Positions 1-7,468 of a DNA stretch of 53,545 bases are shown in pieces; positions within the stretch are counted from its first letter, which is position 1; every line of letters starts with the position of its first letter. The notes beneath the pieces were generated by a model, which did no database searches, was not told where the DNA came from, and worked only from the letters and a program-made list of their open reading frames with translations. Position numbers and translations under genes: made by a program. This DNA comes from Proteobacteria bacterium UBA2133. Lineage in GTDB: Bacteria; Pseudomonadota; Gammaproteobacteria; Arenicellales; UBA868. Location of the stretch: assembly GCA_002327725.1 (NCBI GenBank), contig DCXP01000066.1, forward strand, positions 1 through 53,545. The letters run 5' to 3'.

Positions 1-332
1 GACGAAAAGATCGTCCCGCCAACAATGGATACCACCGACAAACGCCCGGGAACCCGCGATATCATGCGATCATTGGCCCCAATCGCCTTGAAAGCGACTC
101 CGGTTTGCAAAAGGATTTCACCCATCAACAAAAAAAGGGCGATGGGCGCAAAGGTAAACTTGAAGGCGTTATTGAATTCCATCGGCATCATAACAAGGCC
201 GATGTCGCCACTGATAAACAGATAGGTTCCAAGTACGTTTGCCGCGAAAAATGCGAGCGCTACCGGCAGACCGATAAACATAATCAGGCAAACCGTTCCC
301 AGCATCAGGGCTAAGGCGAGATACCATTCCAT
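1..332 (-). CDS. dctM: TRAP transporter large permease DctM, N-terminal part (runs off the left edge)
   Basis: Large membrane subunit of a tripartite ATP-independent periplasmic (TRAP) transporter, which moves the solute across the inner membrane using an ion gradient. The reading frame starts at ATG 332 (MEWYLALALMLGTVCLIMF) and stays open to base 1, so about 110 residues are visible. Seen: a hydrophobic first helix, the segment GLPVALAFFAANVLG typical of DctM N-termini, a second helix around residues 55-75, and near the edge VVSIVGGTIFS, matching the conserved 'GG.vFSa.sGSs' region of the family. It starts 3 bases downstream of the dctQ stop codon on the minus strand, so it is the last visible gene of a dctP-dctQ-dctM operon. 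Family assignment is firm; substrate is unknown. Confidence 0.9.
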   Translation of the reverse strand, partial: MEWYLALALMLGTVCLIMFIGLPVALAFFAANVLGTYLFISGDIGLVMMPMEFNNAFKFTFAPIALFLLMGEILLQTGVAFKAIGANDRMISRVPGRLSVVSIVGGTIFS

Positions 333-335
333 GGT

Positions 336-857
336 CTAAAAACCTGCCTCTGTAGCGACATCTTTTTCGCGTGCGGCCACCCTTCGAAAACGCAACAGAA
401 ATTCGATCGACAGCAGGAAAAACGACAACGCAAATACCGCCATCATGTACCAGTTTTTGATTTGAATGACCTTGTCGGGCATGGTGCCGTCCTGGAATTC
501 GGAAAACGTCGCACGAACGCCGTAGAAACACAGGAAAAGGCACAACGCCGACCCGAACAGGTTAATAAAATGATCCAGTCGCACCGCCGCTGATTTGGGG
601 AGCGCCTGAAGAAGAACATCAACCCGGACATGAGCACCCTTTTGCAATACCCAAGGTGCGCCGATAAAGGCACCGACATAGAGGGAATATTCAACAACCT
701 CGTATATCCAGAAAATGTTGCCTAATTGGGTTTTGATGAGGAAGAGGTTGAGTGGGATCAAAACCGCGTAAAGGGCGATTAATACCGCCGACAAAGAAGC
801 CATAAAAAATATCAGGCAGTTAAAACCAGCCTCGAGCCGATCGATTTGCCTTCGCAT
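336..857 (-). CDS. dctQ: TRAP transporter small permease DctQ
   Basis: Small integral membrane subunit of a TRAP transporter, pairing with DctM. 173 residues with four hydrophobic segments at about residues 15-40, 46-68, 90-112 and 136-157, the usual DctQ topology. The ATG at 857 is the natural start (MRRQIDRLEAGFNCLIFF). It lies between dctP and dctM with a stem-loop separating it from dctP, so the three genes form one transport operon. Nothing in the sequence identifies the solute. Confidence 0.88.
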   Translation of the reverse strand: MRRQIDRLEAGFNCLIFFMASLSAVLIALYAVLIPLNLFLIKTQLGNIFWIYEVVEYSLYVGAFIGAPWVLQKGAHVRVDVLLQALPKSAAVRLDHFINLFGSALCLFLCFYGVRATFSEFQDGTMPDKVIQIKNWYMMAVFALSFFLLSIEFLLRFRRVAAREKDVATEAGF

Positions 858-906
858 AACGCGGTCCGTCGGTTCTATTGGGTCAGCTGGCTGATTAATC
901 GTAAAC

Positions 907-926
907 GGGGGAGCCGAGGCTCCCCC
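907..926 (-). promoter_or_regulatory. Stem-loop between dctP and dctQ
   Basis: A perfect 9-bp inverted repeat (GGGGGAGCC and GGCTCCCCC, separated by 2 bases) lies 22 bases beyond the dctP stop codon, before dctQ. On the transcribed strand it is followed by only a short T stretch, so it is more likely an RNA-stabilising or partial-termination hairpin that raises the level of the binding protein over the permeases, as is common in binding-protein operons, than a full terminator. That role is inferred. Confidence 0.6.
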
Positions 927-948
927 ATCACGTTAAATGGCCATTCTT

Positions 949-1932
949 TTACTTTGAGAACAACTTTTTCAGTGCCGGTCCGTGTTCTGGACTGCGCGCG
1001 ATAACCTCCGCCCAACCTTCTTCGGTCGCTGTTTTTAGCCACAAATCGGCATCCGCGCCTTTAAAGGTGATCGTCTCCATGCCTTCTGAGGCCATCCAGT
1101 CCTTTTGCTTTTTTAAGGCCGCCTGAAATGCAGGTGTTGAGGATTCCGATTTAGCTTCGAATTCCATGCCGACTTTGGTCAACAGGGCCTTTTGCTCATC
1201 ATTCAGGGAGTTCCACGTGTCCAGGTTGATGACGTTGTGTAGAGCGCTGTTATAGAACCCAGGCTCGACGCGATATTTGGTCACTTCGATCCAGGTCGGC
1301 ACCCAGCCAAGGGCTGGCCAACCGAACCCCTGAACGGTGTTGTTCTCCATGTAGGTGTAGACCTGCGCGGTATTCGACACTTGCACGGTGGCGCCCAGTT
1401 TCGTGAATAACGCCTTGTAAATCGGCGAAATACGAAGGTGCAATCCGGTCAAATCAGGTTTGCTAACGGGTTTGTTCAGCCAAAGATGGAAGGGGCCAAA
1501 ATCATGATAACGGGCTAGATAATGGATGTTTTTCTCGCCAAACAGTTTTTGCAGATAGTCGATGCCGCCTCTTTCTCGCAGTTCCGAATACGGATAATCG
1601 GAGAACCTGAGCGCGGCGCCTTCAATCAGAACGTTGCCAAAATACCCTTCGGTACAGCCGACGATGTCGTACGCACCTTTGGACATTTTCTGAACCAAGG
1701 TGAAAGGACTGCCAATAGCAGGGGCGCCGCCGACCAATTTAATCTGGATTATGCCTTTGCCCTGCTCGTTCACGGCATTAATGAAAGCTTCCCAAGGCTT
1801 GGAGACCGGGTGTCCGACCGGAAAACAGCCCGCGCCGTTAATCGTCCTTTCGGCGGACGACGCCGGAGTTGTCAACCCCGTCAGCATGATCGCGGCCACA
1901 CCGGCGGCGAATATCTTTATGAATAGTTTCAT
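949..1932 (-). CDS. dctP: TRAP transporter periplasmic solute-binding protein DctP
   Basis: Periplasmic binding subunit of the TRAP transporter. 327 residues, the usual family length. Residues 1-27 form a Sec signal peptide (MKLFIKIFAAGVAAIMLTGL, then a cleavage-like SSA-E). Family features include GGAPAIGSPFTLVQKMSKG, the DLTGLHLRISP segment in the middle, where DctP proteins carry the substrate-contacting Arg, and NTAQVYTYMENNTVQGFGWP. The ATG at 1932 is preceded by GGGAGAG. It is first gene of dctP-dctQ-dctM. It lies on the presumed island side of the tRNA-Leu fragment at 2227-2281, so the transporter may have been acquired. Substrate unknown. Confidence 0.92.
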   Translation of the reverse strand: MKLFIKIFAAGVAAIMLTGLTTPASSAERTINGAGCFPVGHPVSKPWEAFINAVNEQGKGIIQIKLVGGAPAIGSPFTLVQKMSKGAYDIVGCTEGYFGNVLIEGAALRFSDYPYSELRERGGIDYLQKLFGEKNIHYLARYHDFGPFHLWLNKPVSKPDLTGLHLRISPIYKALFTKLGATVQVSNTAQVYTYMENNTVQGFGWPALGWVPTWIEVTKYRVEPGFYNSALHNVINLDTWNSLNDEQKALLTKVGMEFEAKSESSTPAFQAALKKQKDWMASEGMETITFKGADADLWLKTATEEGWAEVIARSPEHGPALKKLFSK

Positions 1933-2226
1933 TATTAACTCTCCCTAGTGTTGTTGATCTTCGTGAATTCAAGCCCTAGTAGCACGACCCGGTTCTCGCA
2001 AACTTGATCCAGGTTAAGGCCCCAAGCAGCGCCGAACTCAACCAACTGGCGCGCACCTTCTGCCACGGGGTCAGCTGCCGGGGCCGATAACGGGTGTGAT
2101 TCTAGTGCAGTTTTTTGTGAACATACTCACTCCGACTCATCCAGACACTACAATGTAGACCCATTCAGTCTGCATTTACAAGGATTCGGGTGAGGGAAGG
2201 TGAGTGCTGCTAGAGTTCTATTCAGG
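1933..2226. other. Intergenic region upstream of dctP
   Basis: About 290 bases between the divergent dctP and the tRNA-Leu fragment. It must hold the dctP promoter (minus strand), but I cannot point to convincing -35/-10 boxes. I see no open frame, repeat or RNA gene in it. A 5' half of a tRNA-Leu, which would complete the fragment to the right, is not present. Confidence 0.5.
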
Positions 2227-2281
2227 CTTAAAATCCCTCGACCTAGCGGTCGAGCTGGTTCGAGTCCGGCCGCGGGAACCA
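2227..2281 (+). pseudogene. 3' half of a tRNA-Leu(UAA) gene (candidate attachment-site scar)
   Basis: From 2227 the sequence reads as a tRNA-Leu cut at the anticodon loop. It holds loop CTTAAAA (anticodon UAA), the 3' strand of the anticodon stem, a long variable arm with a perfect 6-bp stem (TCGACC/GGTCGA, 2238-2253), a perfect T-arm (GCTGG-TTCGAGT-CCGGC, 2254-2270), the acceptor 3' strand CGCGGGA and encoded ACCA (2278-2281). The matching 5' acceptor strand (TCCCGCG) and D-arm are absent upstream. A 3' half that begins in the anticodon loop is what tyrosine-recombinase integration into a tRNA gene leaves at the far end of an element. The element would lie to the left (5' side), with an intact tRNA-Leu further left. 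Confidence 0.78.
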
Positions 2282-2305
2282 GTTTTATTTTGCCGTTTAC
2301 GATCT

Positions 2306-3496
2306 GTGAAAAATTCTGAAAAGCGTTTCATACGATTGCGTTTTTTCGCAGCCGTTCTCTTTTCTGTGACCCCATTGAGTCTCCTGACGGCGGGGACTAG
2401 CGAACCGGCGGAGTTCGTGCCGTTTCTGACAGATTCTGATTGGGCGGTCTCCGAGGTGGTTGACCCGACCGGCCTTGCCTCGGAGCCTCTGGTCGAGCGC
2501 TTTGAACTGCGCTCCGGTGACTGTATCTCAAAGCCTCCTTATGATGATTGTCGCTCCGGAGTCGAGCGGGCGGAACTTGCACAGAAGGTGGGTGTTCCCG
2601 GCCCCTCTTCGCAGGTGTACTGGCATCGGTGGAAGGTGTTTTTCCCTGAAGATTTTGTCAGCACGTACCCTGCTCGAAACCGCCACGGGCAGTTCATCGA
2701 CCAGGCAACAGGGAAACCGGCCTGGGTGGTCGAGATCGGGAGCACGGGCGCCTTATGGATAGGCAGCCGGTTTGACGACGAATCAAGATTCTTTTCATTA
2801 GTCAATGAGAGAGACCTGCGCGGTCGCTGGCATGAGGTTGTAGTGGAAGCCATCTGGAGTGACTCGGATGGAAAACTGAACGTCTGGGTAAACGATGAGC
2901 CGCGGGCAAAATACCGGGGAGCGACCTGTACGCGCTGTAAAGTGTTCCTGAGCTACGGTATCTCCCGAGTTGGCGTGGACAAGTTCAAAGAGCGCTACCC
3001 AGAGAAGAGCCTGCCAAACCAGGTTGTCTACTACCTTCCCGCCGAGATACATAGCGAAGATCCCGGATGGATTGTTGCGCCGCCGCCGGTACCGGAGGCT
3101 GAGGCCGACGCCGTACCCGATGATGTGGCTGAGACGGATGAGACAGCGGGGAGCGCTTCGGAGGAGGAAACTTCGCCAGCGACGGGGATTGAAGTTTCTG
3201 GAGAGGGTGAGGAAGCGGTGGTCGAGCAGACAGCCTCTGAAAGCGCGGGCACGCTGGAGGAAGTTACAATCGTGCGCGAGCCTGAGCCTGAGCCCGAAGA
3301 GGAAGTACCGGAGGCTCCAGAGGTCCCCGATACCGATTCCCCGGAGTCTGATACTGTATCAGGGTCGACCGAGGAGGTTCTCGAGGCAGAACAAGAAGAC
3401 ACTGAGGCGGATACCGACTCCGATAGTTCAGATGATGAGGCTCCTGATCAGGTTGTAATTCCTGCGGACGTCTATGATATCGATCGCCGCCGTTAA
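2306..3496 (+). CDS. Secreted heparin-lyase-like (polysaccharide lyase fold) protein with acidic tail
   Basis: An open frame extends up to 2204, but it would then be read through the tRNA fragment. The GTG at 2306 gives a proper signal peptide (KNSEKRFIRLRFFAAVLFSV, cleavage near LLTAG-TSE), so I use it (396 residues). Residues about 30-250 resemble the heparin-lyase-I type beta-jelly-roll family: an RAEL motif near residue 90, a YWHRWKVFFPEDF strand, WVVEIGSTGALWIGSRF, and WHEVVVEAIWSDSDGKLNVW. From about residue 255 to the end the chain is a low-complexity tail rich in Glu, Asp, Ser and Pro. The family is inferred from pattern, and enzymatic activity is unproven because I cannot confirm all catalytic residues. 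An alternative is a non-catalytic glycan-binding protein. No clear ribosome binding site precedes the GTG. Confidence 0.62.
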   Translation: MKNSEKRFIRLRFFAAVLFSVTPLSLLTAGTSEPAEFVPFLTDSDWAVSEVVDPTGLASEPLVERFELRSGDCISKPPYDDCRSGVERAELAQKVGVPGPSSQVYWHRWKVFFPEDFVSTYPARNRHGQFIDQATGKPAWVVEIGSTGALWIGSRFDDESRFFSLVNERDLRGRWHEVVVEAIWSDSDGKLNVWVNDEPRAKYRGATCTRCKVFLSYGISRVGVDKFKERYPEKSLPNQVVYYLPAEIHSEDPGWIVAPPPVPEAEADAVPDDVAETDETAGSASEEETSPATGIEVSGEGEEAVVEQTASESAGTLEEVTIVREPEPEPEEEVPEAPEVPDTDSPESDTVSGSTEEVLEAEQEDTEADTDSDSSDDEAPDQVVIPADVYDIDRRR

Positions 3497-3525
3497 TCTC
3501 AGGAAATTCGGTTAGTAAACAGTTC

Positions 3526-4083
3526 ATGATTGGAAAGACATACATATCGGCAAGTGAGCTTTTGCGTGATTCGTTCATGCTGGGCAGGCAGATTATCAAA
3601 AGTGGGTTTCGGCCCGACTTCATCGTCGGTGTCTGGCGCGGCGGCACCCCGGTCGGGATTGCGGTGCAGGAACTGTTGGATTACGCCGGAATCTCAACCG
3701 ATCATGTTGCTATCCGGACCTCCTATTACCGAGGCATTGCCGACACGTCAGAGTCGGTGCAGGTTCACGGGCTTGGGTATCTGATCCGGAAGTTAAATCG
3801 TGAAGACAAACTGCTGATTGTCGATGATGTATTGGATTCCGGCAGGAGTATCGAGGCGATCATTGAGGAATTGACATCACGCTGCCGCCGGAATCTCCCC
3901 TCAGACCTTCGTGTTGCGACCTGCTGGTACAAGCCAACAAAATGTGAAACCGGCCGGGTGCCTGACTTCTTTATCCATGAAACCGACCAGTGGCTGGTGT
4001 TTCCCCATGAACTTCAGGGGCTTTCTCTAGAAGAGGTAAAGAAAGGAAAACCCGAGGTTGCGGATATCGTTACTGGGCTTTAG
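3526..4083 (+). CDS. Phosphoribosyltransferase family protein (HGPRT-like)
   Basis: 185-residue type I phosphoribosyltransferase. Such enzymes transfer a base to or from PRPP, most often in purine salvage. The PRPP-binding loop is clear at about residues 96-110 (LLIVDDVLDSGRSIEAI, two acidic residues followed by DSGRS). An earlier WRGGTPVGIAVQELL segment forms the pyrophosphate-binding loop, and the C-terminal hood carries WLVFPHELQG, as in the hypoxanthine/xanthine subfamily. It begins 29 bases after the lyase-like gene and ends facing the histidine kinase gene. Exact base specificity cannot be read. Confidence 0.85.
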   Translation: MIGKTYISASELLRDSFMLGRQIIKSGFRPDFIVGVWRGGTPVGIAVQELLDYAGISTDHVAIRTSYYRGIADTSESVQVHGLGYLIRKLNREDKLLIVDDVLDSGRSIEAIIEELTSRCRRNLPSDLRVATCWYKPTKCETGRVPDFFIHETDQWLVFPHELQGLSLEEVKKGKPEVADIVTGL

Positions 4084-4117
4084 CCGGGAGCAGCGGCTGG
4101 CATAACTGCGGGCACTG

Positions 4118-6358
4118 CTAGGGGGCAGGTATCATCGGCAGGGTCACTATGAGTTCAACTCCGGCGCCACCGCGGCGGTTTCTTGCGGCTACTGTTCCCT
4201 TGTGAAACTCTACGACCAGTCGGGCGATATAAAGTCCAAGACCAAGGTGAGTCTTGCGGGCATCGCGCGCACTGGAGACCATCGGATCAAAAAGTCTGTC
4301 GGCAATCTCGTTTGGAAGGGTAGGGCCGTCGTTAGAGACAGTCAGTTCGATCTCGCCAGCCACGCGCCTGACGTTCACAACAATGAGACCGTTATGGGTG
4401 CCAAATGCAATGGCGTTATCGATAAGTTTGTCCAGCAGTTGCGCGATGCGGTCTGGAACGCCCAGCATCCAAGCCGATCCGGGGGCTAATGTCGGGACGA
4501 TCCGGTACCCCGGATTTGCAGACTGATACCCCTCGACACAATTCTGCACCAGCGCGCAAAGATTAAAGCGTTCCAGTTGTTCCTGTTCCTGGCTTAGCGC
4601 TTCCTTGAGACTCGCCGCTTCGGTGAGGCTTGTGATAATTGAACGCAAGCGCCCGATGCCATTTCGCGCGCGCTGCAGGTGTTTGTCGTCGGTGAGTTCC
4701 CGGTGGTTGTATTGCAGGTTCTCCAGCGACGAATTCACCACGTTTAAGGGGTTGTGAAGCTCATGCGCGAGCGTGTCGGGCAGTTTCTCAAGATAGCGCG
4801 TGTACTGCCCGAGATTGTGCAGCATCAAGGAGATACTGCGGGTGAGATTTCCCAGTTCGTCGGAAGAACGGGCGCCCGCACGAATTCGATCTTTCAGCAG
4901 TCTTCCTTCAGACGAGGCGGCTTGCTCGGTCTCCCGCTGAAGTCGGCCGACCCGATAGGTAAGCCGTGTTGAAAAGATCAGGATCGCAAGTGAAAGAAAG
5001 ATAAATACCGCGAGGAAGAGAATCGTGAAGCGCTGCAGGGTCTCATATTGCAGTGCCAGAAGCTTATTGGCACTTTGCTTGACCAGGACGGCCCCCTCGA
5101 TTTCCCCCTGTGCCCAGATCGGGGCGGCGGTTACGATCAGTTTCGCGTCTCCATAGCGCCGTCGCTCGGTGTTCGGTTCCCCGCCCGACAGGACCCGGGC
5201 GAGGATACGCTGGTCTTCAGCACTGGAGTCAGCCGGCATATCGGCAAGACCCCGTGCGGGGCTTCTCAGAATCCAGTCGAAAAAGCGGATCAACTGGTCT
5301 TCAACGCGCTGGAAGAGCGAGGTGGCGTTGGGCTGCGCTATCCCGAAGGCCTCCCTCGCGGGCGGCACAACTGAGCCGATCTGGGCACGTACGCGGTATG
5401 ATTTGTCCCAGACGGAAATATTGGCTTCCGAGATGTATAACGGCTGTATGAGTTTTGCGAGTTCAGGAGTGACCAGGCGAACGCTGCCAAACGCATGAGA
5501 CCTTGGGTCAGGCTCGGTGCTTATGATTCGACCGATCGCGCGGTCGCTCTGGTCATCAACGTCAACCACCTCGAATTTGAGCCGGGCACCTACACCGAGC
5601 AGCTCTCGGGGTATCCGCACTTTCACGGCGTACCCGTATTCAACCGGATCGATCGTTCCCGCGATCTCTCTCAAAGCCTCGCCGTCCACCACGTCCTTCC
5701 AATTGGCACGCATCAGGTAGACGCTTAGCCGCCCCGGAGCCTGAGCGGTGAGCAGGTATCTCAGTATTTCTCCGTTGTTTTTCTGTACCGTCATCCGGAT
5801 CTGGTCGTTGGCATCAAGGGAGAGGAGGGCGGGATCCCGCAGTACCAGGACATCGTCATCGATTTCAAAATAGGCGAAAACCGAGTCGGGGTCGATGGCG
5901 AGACCATGGCGGACGACTAGTGACTCGGGCTGGTAATCGGATCCACATTCAAAAAGGCCGGAACCAGAGAAGTGGGTGAGGGCGCCAACGGCAGTAGCCC
6001 AACTGTCCGCAGGTGCATCAATGGCGAGCGGCTCCGCTATCTCCGCCAACAGACTGGTCAGTGGTCTTCCAATGAGTTCCGGGACACCAACGCCGGGATC
6101 GAATAGGTCTGTACGGTTGCCAAGAATGCTCGAGATACCCTGGGTGGTCAGTTCCAGGGCCTGTTCCTGGCCTTCGAGAAGGAATTTTTCCATTTCCCTG
6201 ACAGACTCATAGCCCATCCAGGGGATCGCCAGCAGGAGTATTACCAGCAGCAGGAGTTTTGTCCGGATTTTGAGGCCGGGCCTGATTCGGGCAGACCCCG
6301 AGGTTACAGCACTGTCCAGCGGAGCCTTGACCGATCGCGGGCCCACAAGAGAGTTCAC
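4118..6358 (-). CDS. Sensor histidine kinase of the proteobacterial dedicated sortase type (PdsS-like)
   Basis: 746-residue membrane sensor kinase. Order: cytoplasmic N-terminus, TM1 about 34-50, a very large periplasmic sensor region about 51-435, TM2 about 438-456, a HAMP-like linker, the HisKA motif LAHELHNPL with phospho-acceptor His near residue 532, then a HATPase domain (LLDKLIDNAIAFG N-box, GLGLYIARLVVEFHKG). The GTG start overlaps the stop of the response-regulator gene (GTGA), so the pair is translationally coupled. The regulator strongly resembles the family paired with 'dedicated sortase system' kinases, and the size and architecture of this protein fit. No sortase gene or LPXTG protein is visible in the window, so its input and targets are unknown. 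Confidence 0.8.
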   Translation of the reverse strand: MNSLVGPRSVKAPLDSAVTSGSARIRPGLKIRTKLLLLVILLLAIPWMGYESVREMEKFLLEGQEQALELTTQGISSILGNRTDLFDPGVGVPELIGRPLTSLLAEIAEPLAIDAPADSWATAVGALTHFSGSGLFECGSDYQPESLVVRHGLAIDPDSVFAYFEIDDDVLVLRDPALLSLDANDQIRMTVQKNNGEILRYLLTAQAPGRLSVYLMRANWKDVVDGEALREIAGTIDPVEYGYAVKVRIPRELLGVGARLKFEVVDVDDQSDRAIGRIISTEPDPRSHAFGSVRLVTPELAKLIQPLYISEANISVWDKSYRVRAQIGSVVPPAREAFGIAQPNATSLFQRVEDQLIRFFDWILRSPARGLADMPADSSAEDQRILARVLSGGEPNTERRRYGDAKLIVTAAPIWAQGEIEGAVLVKQSANKLLALQYETLQRFTILFLAVFIFLSLAILIFSTRLTYRVGRLQRETEQAASSEGRLLKDRIRAGARSSDELGNLTRSISLMLHNLGQYTRYLEKLPDTLAHELHNPLNVVNSSLENLQYNHRELTDDKHLQRARNGIGRLRSIITSLTEAASLKEALSQEQEQLERFNLCALVQNCVEGYQSANPGYRIVPTLAPGSAWMLGVPDRIAQLLDKLIDNAIAFGTHNGLIVVNVRRVAGEIELTVSNDGPTLPNEIADRLFDPMVSSARDARKTHLGLGLYIARLVVEFHKGTVAARNRRGGAGVELIVTLPMIPAP
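4318..4325 (+). other. KOPS-like FtsK-orienting octamer, pointing to dif
   Basis: GGGTAGGG fits the E. coli KOPS consensus GGGNAGGG, which steers the FtsK translocase toward dif. It lies left of dif and is oriented rightward, as expected. It sits inside the histidine kinase gene. Confidence 0.5.
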
Positions 6359-7056
6359 TCGTTATCCTGCTCCCATTTGTAACCGGTGCCATGAACGGTC
6401 TGGATCCGGTCGAAATCCGGGTCCAATTCCCGGAACTTGTTTCGAATTCTTCGGATATATCCATTGATGGTATTGCGCTCCACCAGTCCCTGGCGGGTGA
6501 CGTCACTCAAAGCGTCGTAGGTGCGAACATGGCCTGGGTTTCGCGTCAGGGATTCAATGATCCAGAACTCGGTCAACGTCAGATTCACTGGCTTACCTTT
6601 CCAATGCACCAGCATGCTGTCCTCGTTTATCTCGAGAGATCCTACGGCAACACTACTGTCGGTGGTTGGCTGCGTTTGGAGTTGTTGAGAGATCCGGAGC
6701 AGGGCGTGCACGCGTGCCACCAGGAATTCGAGGCTGACAGGCTTGGTAATGTAATCCCAGGCGGTCATTCTCTGGGATGAGATCCGGTCAGCATCGCTGT
6801 CGCGGGCGGTCAGGAATATGACGGGAAGGGTGGGGCTCAGATTGCGCAATTGCATGCAAAGGTCAAAACCGCCATCCATATCTTCACCGAGCATGATATC
6901 CAGCACGGCGAGGTCGGGAAGCTCCCGATCAAAAGCGGCTTCGGCGCTCGGGCGGTCCGCGTAGGCGCGTACCTCATAGCCGTGAGCGGTCAGGACGTCA
7001 CTGTAGTTTTCCCGTTGGTCGGTATCGTCCTCTACGATTGCTACTACGGTTGCCAT
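6355..7056 (-). CDS. DNA-binding response regulator, PdsR-like (OmpR/PhoB architecture)
   Basis: 233-residue response regulator. Receiver domain 1-115 with acidic pocket VEDD, phospho-acceptor Asp53 (DLAVLDIMLG), Thr83 (FLTARDSD) and Lys105 (ITKPVS). Winged-helix DNA-binding domain about 130-230 (LTEFWIIESLTRNPGHVRT, YIRRIRNKFRELDPDFDRI, VHGTGYKWE). The ENYSDVLTAHGYEV and GGFDLCMQLR segments match what I know of PdsR, the regulator of the proteobacterial dedicated sortase system. I chose ATG 7056 over the longer frame because AAAGGTGG lies just upstream. It is transcribed first, followed by the kinase with a 4-base overlap. Confidence 0.88.
   Translation of the reverse strand: MATVVAIVEDDTDQRENYSDVLTAHGYEVRAYADRPSAEAAFDRELPDLAVLDIMLGEDMDGGFDLCMQLRNLSPTLPVIFLTARDSDADRISSQRMTAWDYITKPVSLEFLVARVHALLRISQQLQTQPTTDSSVAVGSLEINEDSMLVHWKGKPVNLTLTEFWIIESLTRNPGHVRTYDALSDVTRQGLVERNTINGYIRRIRNKFRELDPDFDRIQTVHGTGYKWEQDNE
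6823..6830 (+). other. KOPS-like FtsK-orienting octamer, pointing to dif
   Basis: GGGAAGGG fits GGGNAGGG, left of dif and oriented rightward toward it, inside the response-regulator gene. Confidence 0.5.
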
Positions 7057-7220
7057 TTGCTGCCCACCTTTGGAAATTGGCCTCTCCTGCGGATGCGGTC
7101 GGGGCCGTCCGGGTTCGGGAAACGCCATTACCTTGCCATTGTTTTACCACAGGTTCCCCGGGTTAAGACCCCTTCTGCGGCCTAATATTTCTAAAAGGAG
7201 ATTAGAGCAGGCACGGCAAT
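7057..7220. other. Divergent intergenic region
   Basis: 164 bases between the regulator gene (leftward) and a small rightward frame. It holds the Shine-Dalgarno of the regulator (near 7065) and presumably a promoter for each side. An AAGGAG at 7195-7200 is about 20 bases from the ATG at 7221, too far to be its ribosome binding site. Confidence 0.4.
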
Positions 7221-7436
7221 ATGAAAAAGTTGGTATTCGTCCCGCTTTCAGATGAGATGATTTATGAGCACCCGGAACTCATTACCGGGCCGATCCGGGC
7301 GTTTTCTCCCGCCCAGACGTCATCAGTCGAGGGGAATGCGAATACAAAGAGCAGCCGGGGAGCCGTGCGCAGCGCTCTTGGCACCGGCAACCAGAGGAGG
7401 CCCAAGGTAAGGCCAGCGACCGGCAAAGTGCCCTGA
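7221..7436 (+). CDS. Small hypothetical protein (71 aa)
   Basis: Possible small gene starting MKKLVFVPLSDEMIYEHPEL. The N-terminal 30 residues look like a structured, conserved-type segment, while the C-terminal half is basic and of low complexity (SSRGAVRSALGTGNQRRPK). A good intrinsic terminator follows at once (7443-7468), which supports transcription. The ribosome binding site is weak. I do not recognise a family with certainty and assign no function. Confidence 0.5.
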   Translation: MKKLVFVPLSDEMIYEHPELITGPIRAFSPAQTSSVEGNANTKSSRGAVRSALGTGNQRRPKVRPATGKVP

Positions 7437-7442
7437 AAGAAG

Positions 7443-7468
7443 AACCGCGACGCAAGCCGCGGTTTTTT
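7443..7468 (+). terminator. Rho-independent terminator
   Basis: Stem AACCGCG / CGCGGTT with an 8-base loop, followed by a run of six T (counting the two stem Ts) on the plus strand. It ends the small rightward gene and overlaps the last codons of the convergent bactofilin gene, so it may work in both directions. Confidence 0.8.

Noticed and set aside
1990..2075. Possible sigma-54 promoter for dctP (TGGCAG...TGC)
   Set aside because: The GG and GC elements are 8 bases apart instead of 10, so it does not fit the consensus.
2204..2305. Extended start of the lyase-like gene at 2204
   Set aside because: The added residues are translated from the tRNA-Leu fragment and would place the signal peptide internally.
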